Below, piece by piece: positions 35,401 through 43,390 of a stretch of 64,000 bases of DNA; position 1 is the stretch's first letter; each line of letters opens with the position of its first letter. The notes under the pieces are model-generated. The model did no database searches. It saw only the letters and a list, made by a program, of their open reading frames with translations, and had not been told where the DNA came from. Source of the stretch: Spartobacteria bacterium LR76 (lineage in GTDB: Bacteria; Verrucomicrobiota; Verrucomicrobiia; Chthoniobacterales; Terrimicrobiaceae); assembly GCA_003054655.1 (NCBI GenBank), contig QAYZ01000013.1:310001-374000 (forward strand). Direction: 5' to 3'. A program made the translations under genes and the position numbers.

Positions 35401-36321
35401 GCCCCGCTCGATAATCCCACCCTCGACCTGCGCATCGGGACGGTTAACGCGCTCGTGATGCAAAATGACGACGTTACCGCACGCATCACGAGCAACCTCC
35501 GTATCACCGGCCCGCTCAATGCCGGACGACTCGCCGGCGACGTCGCGATCACTCGCAGCCGGTTCTTCCGGAATATCGACATTCTGCCCATCGGCCTGCC
35601 GGGTCGCCCCGCACCCCAGCCGCCGGAAGAGCCTGCGATTGTGAGCTTTCCGCGACCGCCCCTGAGGGATTGGACATTCGATGTCCGAGTCAGGACGGCT
35701 GATCCGTTCCTCGTGCAGGGAAACCTCGCCAATGGCAAAATCTCGGTCGATCTCCGCCTGGGCGGCACAGGGCTGCGGCCATGGGCGGACGGCGTCGTGC
35801 GGATAGACCAACTGGTCGCCTCGCTTCCTTTCAGCCGACTCGACATTGGCAACAGCGCGGTCTTTTTCCGGCCCGAGCAGCCGTTCATCCCGCAACTCGA
35901 CATCCGGGGAACCTCGGCGATCCGCGATTACAATGTAAGGGTCACCGTGCAGGGTCCGATCACGTCGCCCAACGCGATCTTCACCAGCGACCCGCCGCTA
36001 CCGCAGTCGGAGATCGTTTCGCTCATCGCCACCGGCATGACGACACGCGAGCTGACCAGCGACCCGAATGCTGTGGCCGGGCGCGCCGCCATCCTGCTTT
36101 TCCAAAAGGCGTATAACAGCATCTTCCGCCGCAACAGCCCGCCCGCCAACGACAGCTTTCTCAGCCGCATCCAGTTCGACGTCGGCATGACAGACCCGAA
36201 GACCGGCAAACAGAGCGCTGGATTGCGGATACCCTTGAGCGAACAACTGGCGCTCGTCGGCGGCGTCGACGTGGGCGGCAACTTCCGGGGGCAGGTGAAG
36301 TACCTGCTGAGATTCAAATGA
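32446..36321 (+). CDS. tamB: TamB-like translocation/assembly module protein (AsmA superfamily)
   Basis: A 1291-residue protein with a basic N-terminus and one inner-membrane helix (~24-42, VLVVLLALFLLLAIFHR). A very long repetitive beta region follows. The C-terminal ~340 residues resemble the TamB/DUF490 domain, ending in RGQVKYLLRFK, a strand that in TamB may contact a BamA-type barrel. Such proteins bridge the periplasm and transport phospholipid or help insert outer-membrane proteins. The start is GTG 32446-32448. The stop overlaps the ATG of a BamA/TamA-like gene, giving the tamB-tamA pair. Proteins of the AsmA group vary greatly in sequence, so the symbol is by domain layout and neighbour. 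Confidence 0.85.
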   Translation: MPDETPAPDSTKKPARKPRRRWLRRVLVVLLALFLLLAIFHRPIIFEGSRYFIVRAAKQQHLDLTYDIGGSIFSSLYVTQLKAVPTEPGPIDQLEIGTIRLQYSLWGLFRKGLPALLKTVEVKDAFIGLTPGEPLPPEKEEKPQRFKFPALFPEILRIENVNFVSHAPGGDTELAGFTFTLLPDRAGTFAIKTLDIPGVRRWTDISAETTFRDRNLFLRNLVVGPEIAVDVLNLDASRLDENQLGLGLEGTLFQGRTKLAAKVDDLNDTNKLNLRLDVTGLSLHVLSAYLNLALPIQAEIPTVHVAFDGLPEKPGSWTGKVDVALAGVTADTIQAGNVTVAAELANARAKVSAKVDARAGNTIHLDAETALPARLDGFIETKAQGVLAASLPDLASLWSDAPPVSGTGKLDAEFTLDRHLAKIVGKLDSDRVNSGDIEALGSHITFSAEKDLQAEGPVFAGSKTSLDGSVAATKLGDYSTDQIALAVQTEGAAVRLTQLTVEKSGNRVALEGEYMLPDDLSSWTSQPGSAKFHIDAPQLNAFVAPESGTELAGRIKADGQAQIAQGVYSGDLTIEGREIRAQGVPVRSVDAKIAVQQNHATISQLSLVVDDRNTITAEGEADLTDPFTYHGQLNIALRNLAVFRPLLGPDAPELGGALTAQWQGNGTKTAHSGQASLELTNGVYADQHDLAARLNATYTPETINLPDFRVSSSLASAQFGLAWRDKVLSVTNLAVRQQQLTVLTGTLSLPLDLAHLQNPDQLIPNDQPVALNLRTDNLDLQRLLTQLGQNPAPARGIVNMTITGRGTIDDLEANLALRATGVRSQATPDLAPADLTLNATVRNDRLGLTGELRQPLIQPLRITGDVPLDLVKIRRENAIDPSTPIQLGVSLPRSSLAVLSALVPAIRQSRGTAEANVRVEGTFAQPDLSGSVAADLSTLRFTDPSLPPVNDASFLLNFAGNRMTVARCQGGIAGGSFNASGNVLFAPLDNPTLDLRIGTVNALVMQNDDVTARITSNLRITGPLNAGRLAGDVAITRSRFFRNIDILPIGLPGRPAPQPPEEPAIVSFPRPPLRDWTFDVRVRTADPFLVQGNLANGKISVDLRLGGTGLRPWADGVVRIDQLVASLPFSRLDIGNSAVFFRPEQPFIPQLDIRGTSAIRDYNVRVTVQGPITSPNAIFTSDPPLPQSEIVSLIATGMTTRELTSDPNAVAGRAAILLFQKAYNSIFRRNSPPANDSFLSRIQFDVGMTDPKTGKQSAGLRIPLSEQLALVGGVDVGGNFRGQVKYLLRFK

Positions 36322-38417
36322 GACGGCCGTTTTCCCTGTTCCTAAGCGTCCTGCTGGGCTGCGCAGGATGGTCGATGGCGCAGACCGACGCGCCGCCGGA
36401 GCGCGAGCATCCGACCGCGCCGGACGAATTGCCGCCCTTGCAGGAATCCCGGCCCCGCGTGAATGGTAGATTGCAGGTCGAATTTGTCGGGGCCACGGCC
36501 TTCCCCGAATGGCGGTTACGCGAAAGCATCGACCGGCAGGTGCGCGAGATCGAGAAATACGGGCTGGATGAACCCAATGCCTACGACGCGGGGTTTTTCC
36601 TCGAATCGTTTTATCGAAAAAACGGCTACGCCGATGCTGAGGTGACCGCCACCATCACCGGACCATGGCGGCTCCGGCTCAGCGTCGATCAGGGTCCGCT
36701 CGTGCGGCTGGGCGAGATCACCGTGACAGGCAATACCGTCTACGACACCGAGACGATCGAGAAATATCTCCTCGGCCCCACGCGCGAGCGTTTCCCGCGC
36801 ATCCGCGACGTCCTGCGCCTGCCGTACGTGGATGTCGATATCCGGTCCGGAGCGGATCTCGTTCGCCGTCTTTATGCCGCAGAGGGTTATCTCGATGCGG
36901 AGGTTTCTGATCCCGAGCCAGACCTCAGCGACGATGGCACAGTCGCAAACATTGCCCTCAAGATCACCGAGGGCATCCAGTACCGCTTTGGGACGATCAC
37001 CTTCGACGGGCCGCTCGTTTTCCCCCGCGAGGACCTGCTCGCCGCCGTGGCCGAGCAGACGAAAAACATCTTCACCCCTGGCCGCCTCCTCGCCGCAGAG
37101 CGGGCGCTGGAGGATTACTATCGCCAGCGCGGATATTTCACCGCGACGGTGCGGGCCGAGGGCGACCCGATGGAGGCCAAGGACGGCGTGGTGCCCGTCA
37201 CGATCCAGCTCCAGCCAGGCATCAAATATTTCTTCGATGGCGTCGCGGTGACGGGCAACAGCGGAGTGAAGACCGCGTTCATTCAACGCCGCCTCGCCAG
37301 CCTGAGCGGCCAGACGTACGACCCGGCGCGGGTGGATCGCGGGTTCCGCGAGCTGATCGATACCGGACTGTTCCGCAATGTCCGCATCACGCCCACTCCG
37401 GTGAATGGCAACCAGCTCCGGCTCGACGTGGCGGTCGATGAGGCCAAGCCCCGCGAGTTTGGTATCGGTGTCGGTTACGCCACCTACGATGGCGGCATCG
37501 TGAGCCTGAGCTATGCCGACCGCAATCTCCTCGGCACAGGTCGCCCGCTGACCGTCGAGGCGGAAATCAACCAGCGCGGTTACAACGGGCAGATCAAATA
37601 CTCCGACCCCTGGTTCCTGGAGACCGACTACGAGCTGGAGGTGCGCGCCTACGGGATCACGCGGGACATGCGGGGTTTCACCAAGAACGAGCTCGGCTTC
37701 CGCCCCTCGATCAAGAAAGACATCACCGATCATTGGCAGGTGTCGGCCTTTGCCCTGGCGGAATACAACCGCACATCCAACATCCTGATCACACCGGAGA
37801 GTCTGGTCGGGAGGGAAAGCTACCCGCTCTTTGCCATTGGCCTGACCCAGTCGCTGGACTACCGGAACAACAAGGCCCTGCCGACCAGCGGATACATCTT
37901 CACCTCGGCGGTGGATTTTGCGCCAACCGGCCTGGGCAGCGTCGCCTATATCCGCGGCGTGGCGCGGTTCTCCTACTATGTGCCAATCACCGCACGGTCA
38001 TCGCTCGCCATTGGAGCACGCGGCGGGATCATTTCCTCGCTCACCGATGAGGCGCTGCCCATCGACGAACGGTTCTTCAACGGCGGCGCAACCACAGTGC
38101 GAAGCTTCTCGGAATACACCCTCGGCCCCCGCGACAAGAACGGATATCCGCTCGGCGGCGAAGCCTTCACCGTCTTCAACCTGGAGTACACCTTCCCGAT
38201 CATCGGCGATTTGTTCGGAGCGGTCTTTACCGACGCGGGCAACGTCATTTCCGATGCGGCGAATTTCGGCCTGGAGGATATGCGCTATGCCATCGGCGCT
38301 GGACTGCGGTACAACCTGCCCATTGGCTCGATCCGGCTCGACTACGGCCTGAACCCATCGCCCCGCAATGGCGAGGCGCAGGGCGCGTGGAACTTCGCCA
38401 TCGGCGTGGCGTTTTAG
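36318..38417 (+). CDS. BamA/TamA family outer-membrane barrel protein
   Basis: A 699-residue Omp85-family protein: signal peptide (MRRPFSLFLSVLLGCAGWSMAQ), about four POTRA domains (~50-385, with repeated GEITVTGNTVYDTE-like strands), and a C-terminal 16-strand barrel ending in Phe (NFAIGVAF). The lid-lock region is RFFNGGATTVRSFSEYTLGP, with Ser replacing the usual Gly of VRGF. It overlaps the tamB-like gene by four bases. Four POTRA domains lie between TamA (three) and BamA (five). Given its partner, a TamA-like role in outer-membrane assembly is the best guess; a main bamA is probably elsewhere. Confidence 0.9.
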   Translation: MRRPFSLFLSVLLGCAGWSMAQTDAPPEREHPTAPDELPPLQESRPRVNGRLQVEFVGATAFPEWRLRESIDRQVREIEKYGLDEPNAYDAGFFLESFYRKNGYADAEVTATITGPWRLRLSVDQGPLVRLGEITVTGNTVYDTETIEKYLLGPTRERFPRIRDVLRLPYVDVDIRSGADLVRRLYAAEGYLDAEVSDPEPDLSDDGTVANIALKITEGIQYRFGTITFDGPLVFPREDLLAAVAEQTKNIFTPGRLLAAERALEDYYRQRGYFTATVRAEGDPMEAKDGVVPVTIQLQPGIKYFFDGVAVTGNSGVKTAFIQRRLASLSGQTYDPARVDRGFRELIDTGLFRNVRITPTPVNGNQLRLDVAVDEAKPREFGIGVGYATYDGGIVSLSYADRNLLGTGRPLTVEAEINQRGYNGQIKYSDPWFLETDYELEVRAYGITRDMRGFTKNELGFRPSIKKDITDHWQVSAFALAEYNRTSNILITPESLVGRESYPLFAIGLTQSLDYRNNKALPTSGYIFTSAVDFAPTGLGSVAYIRGVARFSYYVPITARSSLAIGARGGIISSLTDEALPIDERFFNGGATTVRSFSEYTLGPRDKNGYPLGGEAFTVFNLEYTFPIIGDLFGAVFTDAGNVISDAANFGLEDMRYAIGAGLRYNLPIGSIRLDYGLNPSPRNGEAQGAWNFAIGVAF

Positions 38418-38420
38418 GGT

Positions 38421-39251
38421 TTACTTCCCGTTGCCAGCCGGGGCATCCGGATTGTCCCCCTCGTCCTCCTCGATCTCGCGCCTCCAGGCTTTGGAAATGA
38501 AGGGGCGCACAAAGCCGTAGATAAGGAACAGAACGAACATCAGCGCGGGCATCCACTGGTAGTTCACGGCGCTGAAGACGATGATCACGATGATGACCAG
38601 GAAGCGCGGGATGGAGCGCTGCGAGCGCCAGCCGAGACCCTTGAAGCTCGGGTAGCGCACGTGGCTGAACATCATAAAGGAAAGGAAGAGCATGAGTGCG
38701 GCGAGGGCGTACTTCCACTGGCCGATCGTACGCTCCCCCTCCTGGAGCCAGAGCATGAACAGTGTGAGCGAGGCGATGAGCCCGGCGGCGGCGGGTATCG
38801 GGAAGCCGACGAATTCATCGGAGGGCGGATCATTCGGCTGCTTGGCCTGGGCATAGCAGTTGAAACGCGCGAGACGCAACGCGCCGCAGAGCAGGTAAAC
38901 GAAGGCGATGAGCCAGCCGATGTTGCCCTCAAAATCGCGGAGCACCATCTGATAGACCATCAGCGCCGGGGCGACGCCGAAGGACACAATGTCCGCGATG
39001 GAATCAAACTCCCGGCCAAAGGCGCTTTCGCTGCCCCCGAGGCGAGCCAGGCGGCCGTCGAGGAGGTCAAAGACGCACGCGCCGAGAATGAAGAGGATAG
39101 CCTGATGATACTGGGCGACGACCGAGCCGCCATTGTCCAGGACGAGAGCCGCCTCGATGAGCCGCAGGACCGCGGCAAATCCGCAAAACAGGTTTCCTGC
39201 CGTCATCAGGTTCGGCAGGAGGTACACCTTGGGCTCCCGGGGCGATGTCAT
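38421..39251 (-). CDS. pssA: CDP-diacylglycerol-serine O-phosphatidyltransferase
   Basis: A 276-residue membrane enzyme of the CDP-alcohol phosphotransferase family that makes phosphatidylserine. The catalytic motif DG..AR...G...D...D reads DLLDGRLARLGGSESAFGRE then FDSIAD (~residues 62-85). About eight helices follow the NLMTAGNLFCGF N-terminus typical of PssA (type II). Its ATG overlaps the stop of psd (ATGA), so the two steps to phosphatidylethanolamine are made from one transcript. The C-terminal tail is acidic (EEDEGDNPDAPAGNGK). Confidence 0.93.
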   Translation of the reverse strand: MTSPREPKVYLLPNLMTAGNLFCGFAAVLRLIEAALVLDNGGSVVAQYHQAILFILGACVFDLLDGRLARLGGSESAFGREFDSIADIVSFGVAPALMVYQMVLRDFEGNIGWLIAFVYLLCGALRLARFNCYAQAKQPNDPPSDEFVGFPIPAAAGLIASLTLFMLWLQEGERTIGQWKYALAALMLFLSFMMFSHVRYPSFKGLGWRSQRSIPRFLVIIVIIVFSAVNYQWMPALMFVLFLIYGFVRPFISKAWRREIEEDEGDNPDAPAGNGK

Positions 39252-39889
39252 TTGGCTTTGTGGATCAACCTGGCCACCGCCGTCTCGCCGCCCTTCACCC
39301 GGTCACCCTTCTTAACAAGGATTTCCGCCTCCAGTGGCAGATCGACTTCCGTACGGGAGCCGAAGCGGATCATACCGAAACGCTCCCCGCGTTCAAGGTG
39401 ATCGCCGACCGCTTTCCACGGGCAGATACGACGGGCGATGGCACCCGTGATCTGCCTCACAATGACGGTGCCCTGCGCCCCGGAGATAACCCACGTGCGG
39501 CGGGCATTGAGCTGGGACGAGGCGGGGTTACGTGCGTCTACGAAACGCCCCTTGGCCCCCTGGGAGTGAATGACCTCTCCCTCGATGGGGCTGCGGTTCA
39601 CATGGACATCGAAAACGGAGAGGAAAATGCCGATGCGCTTCACCTTGGTATTCAGGTGCTCGGCTTCATCGAGTTCCTCCACTTGAACCACGAGACCATC
39701 GGCTGGGGCTACTACGAGTTGAGGATCAGCGGGCGGCTGGCGCTCGGGGTCGCGGAAGAAGTAGACCGAGAAAAGAAACATCAGCGCCACCACGATGGAC
39801 AGGACGGGGAAAAGCAGGACCGTCGCGATCCAGCACACGCCCAGAATGCCCAAAATCCAGCGGGCCTCGCCCAACGCTCGAAACTTCAT
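39248..39889 (-). CDS. psd: Phosphatidylserine decarboxylase (short form)
   Basis: A 213-residue membrane-attached proenzyme that makes phosphatidylethanolamine. Two N-terminal helices (~11-45) precede the decarboxylase domain with PADGLVVQVEE, FDVHVNRSPIEG, and the self-cleavage site FGS (Ser178) in MIRFGSRTEVDLP, where the serine becomes the pyruvoyl group. This short class uses GS instead of LGST. ATG 39887-39889 was chosen; the longer frame overlaps the rhodanese gene. First gene of the psd-pssA operon. Confidence 0.93.
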   Translation of the reverse strand: MKFRALGEARWILGILGVCWIATVLLFPVLSIVVALMFLFSVYFFRDPERQPPADPQLVVAPADGLVVQVEELDEAEHLNTKVKRIGIFLSVFDVHVNRSPIEGEVIHSQGAKGRFVDARNPASSQLNARRTWVISGAQGTVIVRQITGAIARRICPWKAVGDHLERGERFGMIRFGSRTEVDLPLEAEILVKKGDRVKGGETAVARLIHKAK

Positions 39890-39987
39890 CGCGGCAGCAT
39901 AGCGGGATGCCGGGCGGGCGCTAGTCCGATTGCGAGTTCTTTGTCCTCGCGTGTTGAAATCACCGCCGAACCGCCTAGGCTGTGGGG

Positions 39988-40521
39988 ATGGCAGTGCAAT
40001 CTGACATGACAATGCAGGAGCTCCTGATGGAGTTCCCCGGGGCTCAACGAGCTCTCTTCCGGCACTACCACATCGGCGGCTGCCAGAGCTGTGGCTTCCG
40101 TCCCGACGAGACCCTGGCGCAGGTTTGCGAGCGCAATGGCGGTCTCGATCCCGAGCAGGTGCTGGAAAACGTGCGCCTCGCATGGGAAGAGGACAAAAAG
40201 CTCCTCGTCGAGCCCTCCGATGCCGCAAAGATCCTCGCTGCGGGGGAGGCCGATTTCATCGACATCCGCACGCAGGAGGAGTTCGACGCCGTGCACATCG
40301 CGGGTTCCCGCAAGTTTACCCAGGAGATGATGCAGGAAGTCCTCGGCACCGTCGCCACCGGACGGCAGGTCATCCTGATCGATCACCAGGGCAGCAAGGT
40401 GCTCGACGCCACCACGTATTTCGCCGGTCACGGCCTCACCACGGTCAAGGGACTCCGGGGCGGCATCGACGCCTGGAGCCTCGAGGTGGACCCCACCCTT
40501 CCCCGCTACACTCTCGAATGA
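39988..40521 (+). CDS. Rhodanese-like protein lacking the catalytic Cys
   Basis: A 177-residue protein with an N-terminal ScdA/DUF1858-like segment (~1-65, ELLMEFPGAQRALFRHYHIG, then GCQSCGF) and a rhodanese domain (~75-165, ADFIDIRTQEEFDAVHIAGS). At the active-site loop the expected Cys is Asp132 (ILIDHQGSKVLD), so it cannot form a persulfide there. The CQSC pair at Cys32/Cys35 could provide thiols. It is coupled (ATGA) to an IscU-like scaffold gene and followed by SufT, so it probably helps Fe-S cluster assembly as a regulatory or binding domain. Confidence 0.82.
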   Translation: MAVQSDMTMQELLMEFPGAQRALFRHYHIGGCQSCGFRPDETLAQVCERNGGLDPEQVLENVRLAWEEDKKLLVEPSDAAKILAAGEADFIDIRTQEEFDAVHIAGSRKFTQEMMQEVLGTVATGRQVILIDHQGSKVLDATTYFAGHGLTTVKGLRGGIDAWSLEVDPTLPRYTLE

Positions 40522-40985
40522 GCGACGATCTCGAAGCTAAAATCCAGGAAGCCCTCCGCAACCCGCAGAACGTCGGCGAAATGTCCGGCGCCGATGCCGT
40601 GGGCACTGTCGGCAGCGAAGGCTGCGGCGACATGCTGCGCATGTGGGTGAAGTTCAAGGAAGAGAATGGCCGCAAAGTCATCGACAAAGCGACCTTCCAG
40701 ACCTTCGGCTGCCAGACAGCCATCGCGGTCGCCAGCGTGGCGACGGAGCTGATCCGCGGCAAGACGCCCACCGAGGCGCTTTCGCTCTCCGGCGAGGATC
40801 TTTCCGCTCCGCTCGGGCCGCTCCCGCCGATGAAGATTCACTGCGCCCAGCTCGTCGAGGGCGCGCTCAAGGACGCCCTGGCCGGGGAATCCAAACCGGC
40901 CGCTCCTGCTCCCCAGCAGGCACCCACTCTCATCGACAGCCTGCAGGAAAAAGCCAGCGGGCTGAAAATCACTTTCAAGAAATAG
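40518..40985 (+). CDS. IscU/NifU-like Fe-S cluster scaffold protein
   Basis: A 155-residue protein with the three IscU-type cysteines: Cys36 (SEGCGDML), Cys65 (FGCQTAIA) and Cys109 (KIHCAQLVEGAL). The LQP..-type partner loop is replaced by LPPMKIH. A C-terminal ~30 residue extension (APQQAPTLIDSLQEKASGLK) has no domain. It should build Fe-S clusters from sulfide supplied by a cysteine desulfurase, which is not in the window. It is coupled to the Cys-less rhodanese and precedes sufT by 2 nt, a co-transcribed Fe-S set. Confidence 0.86.
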   Translation: MSDDLEAKIQEALRNPQNVGEMSGADAVGTVGSEGCGDMLRMWVKFKEENGRKVIDKATFQTFGCQTAIAVASVATELIRGKTPTEALSLSGEDLSAPLGPLPPMKIHCAQLVEGALKDALAGESKPAAPAPQQAPTLIDSLQEKASGLKITFKK

Positions 40986-40987
40986 CC

Positions 40988-41527
40988 ATGGACCACCGAG
41001 AAATCACCCTGTCACGCGATTGCGACGCGATCCAGATCCCCAGCGGCCACCCGATCGTGCTGCCCGCCGGGATGAATGTCATCATCACCCAGTCCCTCGG
41101 CGGCACCTACACCGTGGCCACGCCCGGCGGCCTCGCCCGCATCGAGTACAAGGACGCCGATGCCCTTGGCCTTGATCCGACCAAGGAAGGCAGCGAGAAA
41201 GTCGCCATCAGCGGCCCCTTGGAGGAGGCGGTCTGGAATCAGCTCAAGACCGTCTTTGACCCGGAAATCCCGGTAAACGTCGTCGACCTGGGCCTGATTT
41301 ACGACTGTCAGGTGACCAAAAAGGAATCCGGCGGCGCCTCCGTGCTGGTCAAGATGACCCTCACGGCCCCCGGTTGCGGCATGGGTCCCGCGATCGCCTC
41401 GGACGCCCGTTACAAAATCCTCGCTCTCGACGGCATCGAAGACGCCGAAGTGGAGCTCGTGTGGGATCCGGCATGGAATCAATCCATGATCAGCGAGGAA
41501 GGCCGCATGAAACTCGGCCTCGTCTAG
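40988..41527 (+). CDS. sufT: Fe-S assembly protein SufT (DUF59/MIP18)
   Basis: A 179-residue protein with an N-terminal ~70-residue segment typical of the SUF-associated SufT (IQIPSGHPIVLPAGMNVIIT) and a DUF59 domain (~80-179, VFDPEIPVNVVDLGLIYDC). The Cys-containing loop is LTAPGCGMGPAIASDAR. SufT helps Fe-S maturation of target proteins. ATG 40988-40990 starts 2 nt after the scaffold gene; longer frames are antisense-like artefacts within that gene. It ends the rhodanese-scaffold-SufT unit; 102 nt separates it from the next gene. Confidence 0.9.
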   Translation: MDHREITLSRDCDAIQIPSGHPIVLPAGMNVIITQSLGGTYTVATPGGLARIEYKDADALGLDPTKEGSEKVAISGPLEEAVWNQLKTVFDPEIPVNVVDLGLIYDCQVTKKESGGASVLVKMTLTAPGCGMGPAIASDARYKILALDGIEDAEVELVWDPAWNQSMISEEGRMKLGLV

Positions 41528-41629
41528 TCGTTCATAATCAAGGGAATCCACGAACGTTTCGGCTTAAATCGCCGGAAAGAGCGATTTTCGGTTGCTTTTC
41601 GTGGATTTCCGACGAAACTTTCCCGCCCT

Positions 41630-41785
41630 ATGAGTCAACATCCCAGCCTTAAGGGCCAAGGCGCTATCAAAGCCAAGCGCAGTGTGCTCAAGCGCTTTGA
41701 GCGTGTCGAGCTCCTCAAGAAGCGCGGCCAGTTCACCGAAGGCCAGCGCGTGATCGGTCTGCCCAAGACCAAGCCTGAAGAATAG
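41630..41785 (+). CDS. Small basic protein (PVC-type)
   Basis: A 51-residue highly basic protein: MSQHPSLKGQGAIKAKRSVL followed by KRFERVELLKKRGQFTEGQR and VIGLPKTKPEE. I recall a family of such small basic proteins shared by Chlamydiae and Verrucomicrobia and thought to be ribosome-linked, and this sequence fits well; that memory could not be checked. It lies 6 nt before the pseudouridine synthase gene, which would suit a role in rRNA or ribosome maturation. Useful as a lineage marker. Confidence 0.85.
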   Translation: MSQHPSLKGQGAIKAKRSVLKRFERVELLKKRGQFTEGQRVIGLPKTKPEE

Positions 41786-41791
41786 GTCGCA

Positions 41792-42499
41792 ATGCGACTC
41801 AACCGCTTTCTGGCCGCCGCGGGCTATGGTTCCCGGCGAGCCTGCGAAGCGCTCATTCTCGATGGCAAGGTCTCGATCAACGGGCACTTCGTCCGCGAGC
41901 TTGCCACGACCGTAAGTCCAGAGGACGAAGTCCGCGTCGCTGGCAAGGCCGCCCGATCCGCCCCCCAGGTCTATCTCTTGCTCCACAAACCGCGTGGCTA
42001 TGTCTGCACGCGGTCCGACGAGCGTGGCCGCAAGACCATCTTTGACCTTATCCCGGGCCATTTCGGTCGGCTTTTTCATGTCGGTCGCCTCGACAAGGAC
42101 AGTGAAGGTCTCATCCTGCTCACGAACGACGGCAACCTGTCCCAGCGCTTGACCCACCCCGCCCATGAGGTGGACAAGGAGTACGAGGTGCTGATCGACA
42201 AGCCCTTCGACTCCACCCTGAAGCCCAAGTTTCTCCGCGGCTTTCAGACCGAGGAGGGCCGCGCCAAGGTCGAGGGCCTGCACGTGATCGCCCCGACGCA
42301 CCTCAAGGTCATCCTGCGCCAGGGACTCAAGCGCCAGATCCGCCTGATGTTTTACCAGATGGGCTACGAGGTGAAGCGCCTCATGCGCGTCCGCATCGGT
42401 CCCGTCGAGATGGGCCGCCTGAAATGCGGAGAATGGCGTTTGCTCAAGGCCAGCGAAGTTGCCTTGCTCTCGGGAAGCGGTAAAAAGAAGGCGAAATGA
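41792..42499 (+). CDS. rluB: RsuA/RluB-type pseudouridine synthase
   Basis: A 235-residue rRNA pseudouridine synthase. The N-terminal S4 domain (MRLNRFLAAAGYGSRRACEA) is followed by the catalytic domain with Asp101 in HVGRLDKDSEGLILLTNDG. Later motifs are LTHPAHEVDKEYEV and ILRQGLKRQIRLMF. It isomerises a uridine in 23S or 16S rRNA; RluB and RsuA cannot be separated by sight, so the symbol is provisional. It overlaps ridA by four bases. Confidence 0.88.
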   Translation: MRLNRFLAAAGYGSRRACEALILDGKVSINGHFVRELATTVSPEDEVRVAGKAARSAPQVYLLLHKPRGYVCTRSDERGRKTIFDLIPGHFGRLFHVGRLDKDSEGLILLTNDGNLSQRLTHPAHEVDKEYEVLIDKPFDSTLKPKFLRGFQTEEGRAKVEGLHVIAPTHLKVILRQGLKRQIRLMFYQMGYEVKRLMRVRIGPVEMGRLKCGEWRLLKASEVALLSGSGKKKAK

Positions 42500-42885
42500 A
42501 ATCACCCATTGCAGCCTTCGCAGGTTCGCCACCCGCCCTTGGTCCCTACTCTCTCGGTGTTGTCGGAGAGGGGAAATTCGTCTTCGTTTCCGGCATGGTG
42601 CCATTTGACGCCGCCGCCGGGAAGATCCAGCGCGGCACGGTCGCGGAACAAACCGAGATCGTCATCACCAACATCCGCAACGTCCTCGCCCAGGCGGGCG
42701 CGACGCTCGCCGATGTCGTGAGCTGCCGCGTCTACCTCTCCGAGCTGAACCCGGAGACCTTCAAGGAAATGAACGAGGTCTACGGCAAACACTTCGGCGA
42801 GTCCAAACCCGCCCGCGCCACGGTCGGCGCGCAGCTCCTCGGCTTCGACGTCGAGATCGAGTGCGTCGCCGTATTGAACTCCTAG
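42496..42885 (+). CDS. ridA: RidA family enamine/imine deaminase
   Basis: A 129-residue RidA-type protein that hydrolyses reactive 2-aminoacrylate-like intermediates. The substrate-binding Arg107 is in KPARATVGAQLL and the late Glu residues are in FDVEIECVAVL. SGMVPFDAAAGKI and YLSELNPETFKEMN fit the family. Its ATG overlaps the rluB stop. Normal length and no anomalies. Such enzymes protect PLP enzymes; the window holds thrC and an aldolase-type PLP gene, but not beside it. Confidence 0.93.
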   Translation: MKSPIAAFAGSPPALGPYSLGVVGEGKFVFVSGMVPFDAAAGKIQRGTVAEQTEIVITNIRNVLAQAGATLADVVSCRVYLSELNPETFKEMNEVYGKHFGESKPARATVGAQLLGFDVEIECVAVLNS

Positions 42886-42896
42886 AAGAGCGAATT

Positions 42897-42931
42897 CGCG
42901 AAGGGCTTTTTCAACACCACTGCCCTTCGCG
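42897..42931 (+). terminator. Long perfect hairpin after ridA
   Basis: Perfect 10-bp inverted repeat CGCGAAGGGC / GCCCTTCGCG with a 15-nt loop, beginning 11 nt after the ridA stop. A T-run lies in the loop, not after the stem, so it is not a standard intrinsic terminator; it may stabilise or process the mRNA end. Confidence 0.5.
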
Positions 42932-42964
42932 GCAACCGCGATTCCGTTTCCTTTCTCCGCCTTC

Positions 42965-43309
42965 ATGGAGAAAACCCGCCAAGCCGACTGGCTCGCCTGG
43001 AGTCTGCAATATCTCGCAGGCCTCATAGTTGGTGCTGTAATCGGCGTTGCCAGCACCGGGCGTCGGCACAATCTGTCCTTGCTCGCCCCGGACCTCCTTT
43101 TTCCCGCCATGGGCGGAGCCGCCTTGATCGGCGCAGGCCTCGCCTCGCTCCTCGGCGACCAGCTTTGGATGGGGTCAAGCTACAAAGTCATCCCGCCGGA
43201 TGCGCCCAGTCACTCCCTGCTCAGCAAAACGCTGTCATTTCTCTCCATGGGAGTCGGAGCAATGCTGATCGTCCTCACCCTGTTCGCCAATTTCACGCGC
43301 TACGCTTAG
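42965..43309 (+). CDS. Small membrane protein, unknown
   Basis: A 114-residue protein with about three membrane helices (~13-30, 43-64, 89-108) and a basic GRRH loop. No family recognised. ATG 42965-42967 follows a 79-nt gap after ridA and its hairpin, so it may have its own promoter. Hydrophobic pattern and codon use look genuine. Confidence 0.65.
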   Translation: MEKTRQADWLAWSLQYLAGLIVGAVIGVASTGRRHNLSLLAPDLLFPAMGGAALIGAGLASLLGDQLWMGSSYKVIPPDAPSHSLLSKTLSFLSMGVGAMLIVLTLFANFTRYA

Positions 43310-43390
43310 GCCAGCATCTCGGTTTTTTCGAGGTGCGCGAACGAAACCTTACACCTTCCTCAAGGCAACGCATTTTGCTAAGTTTCGCGC

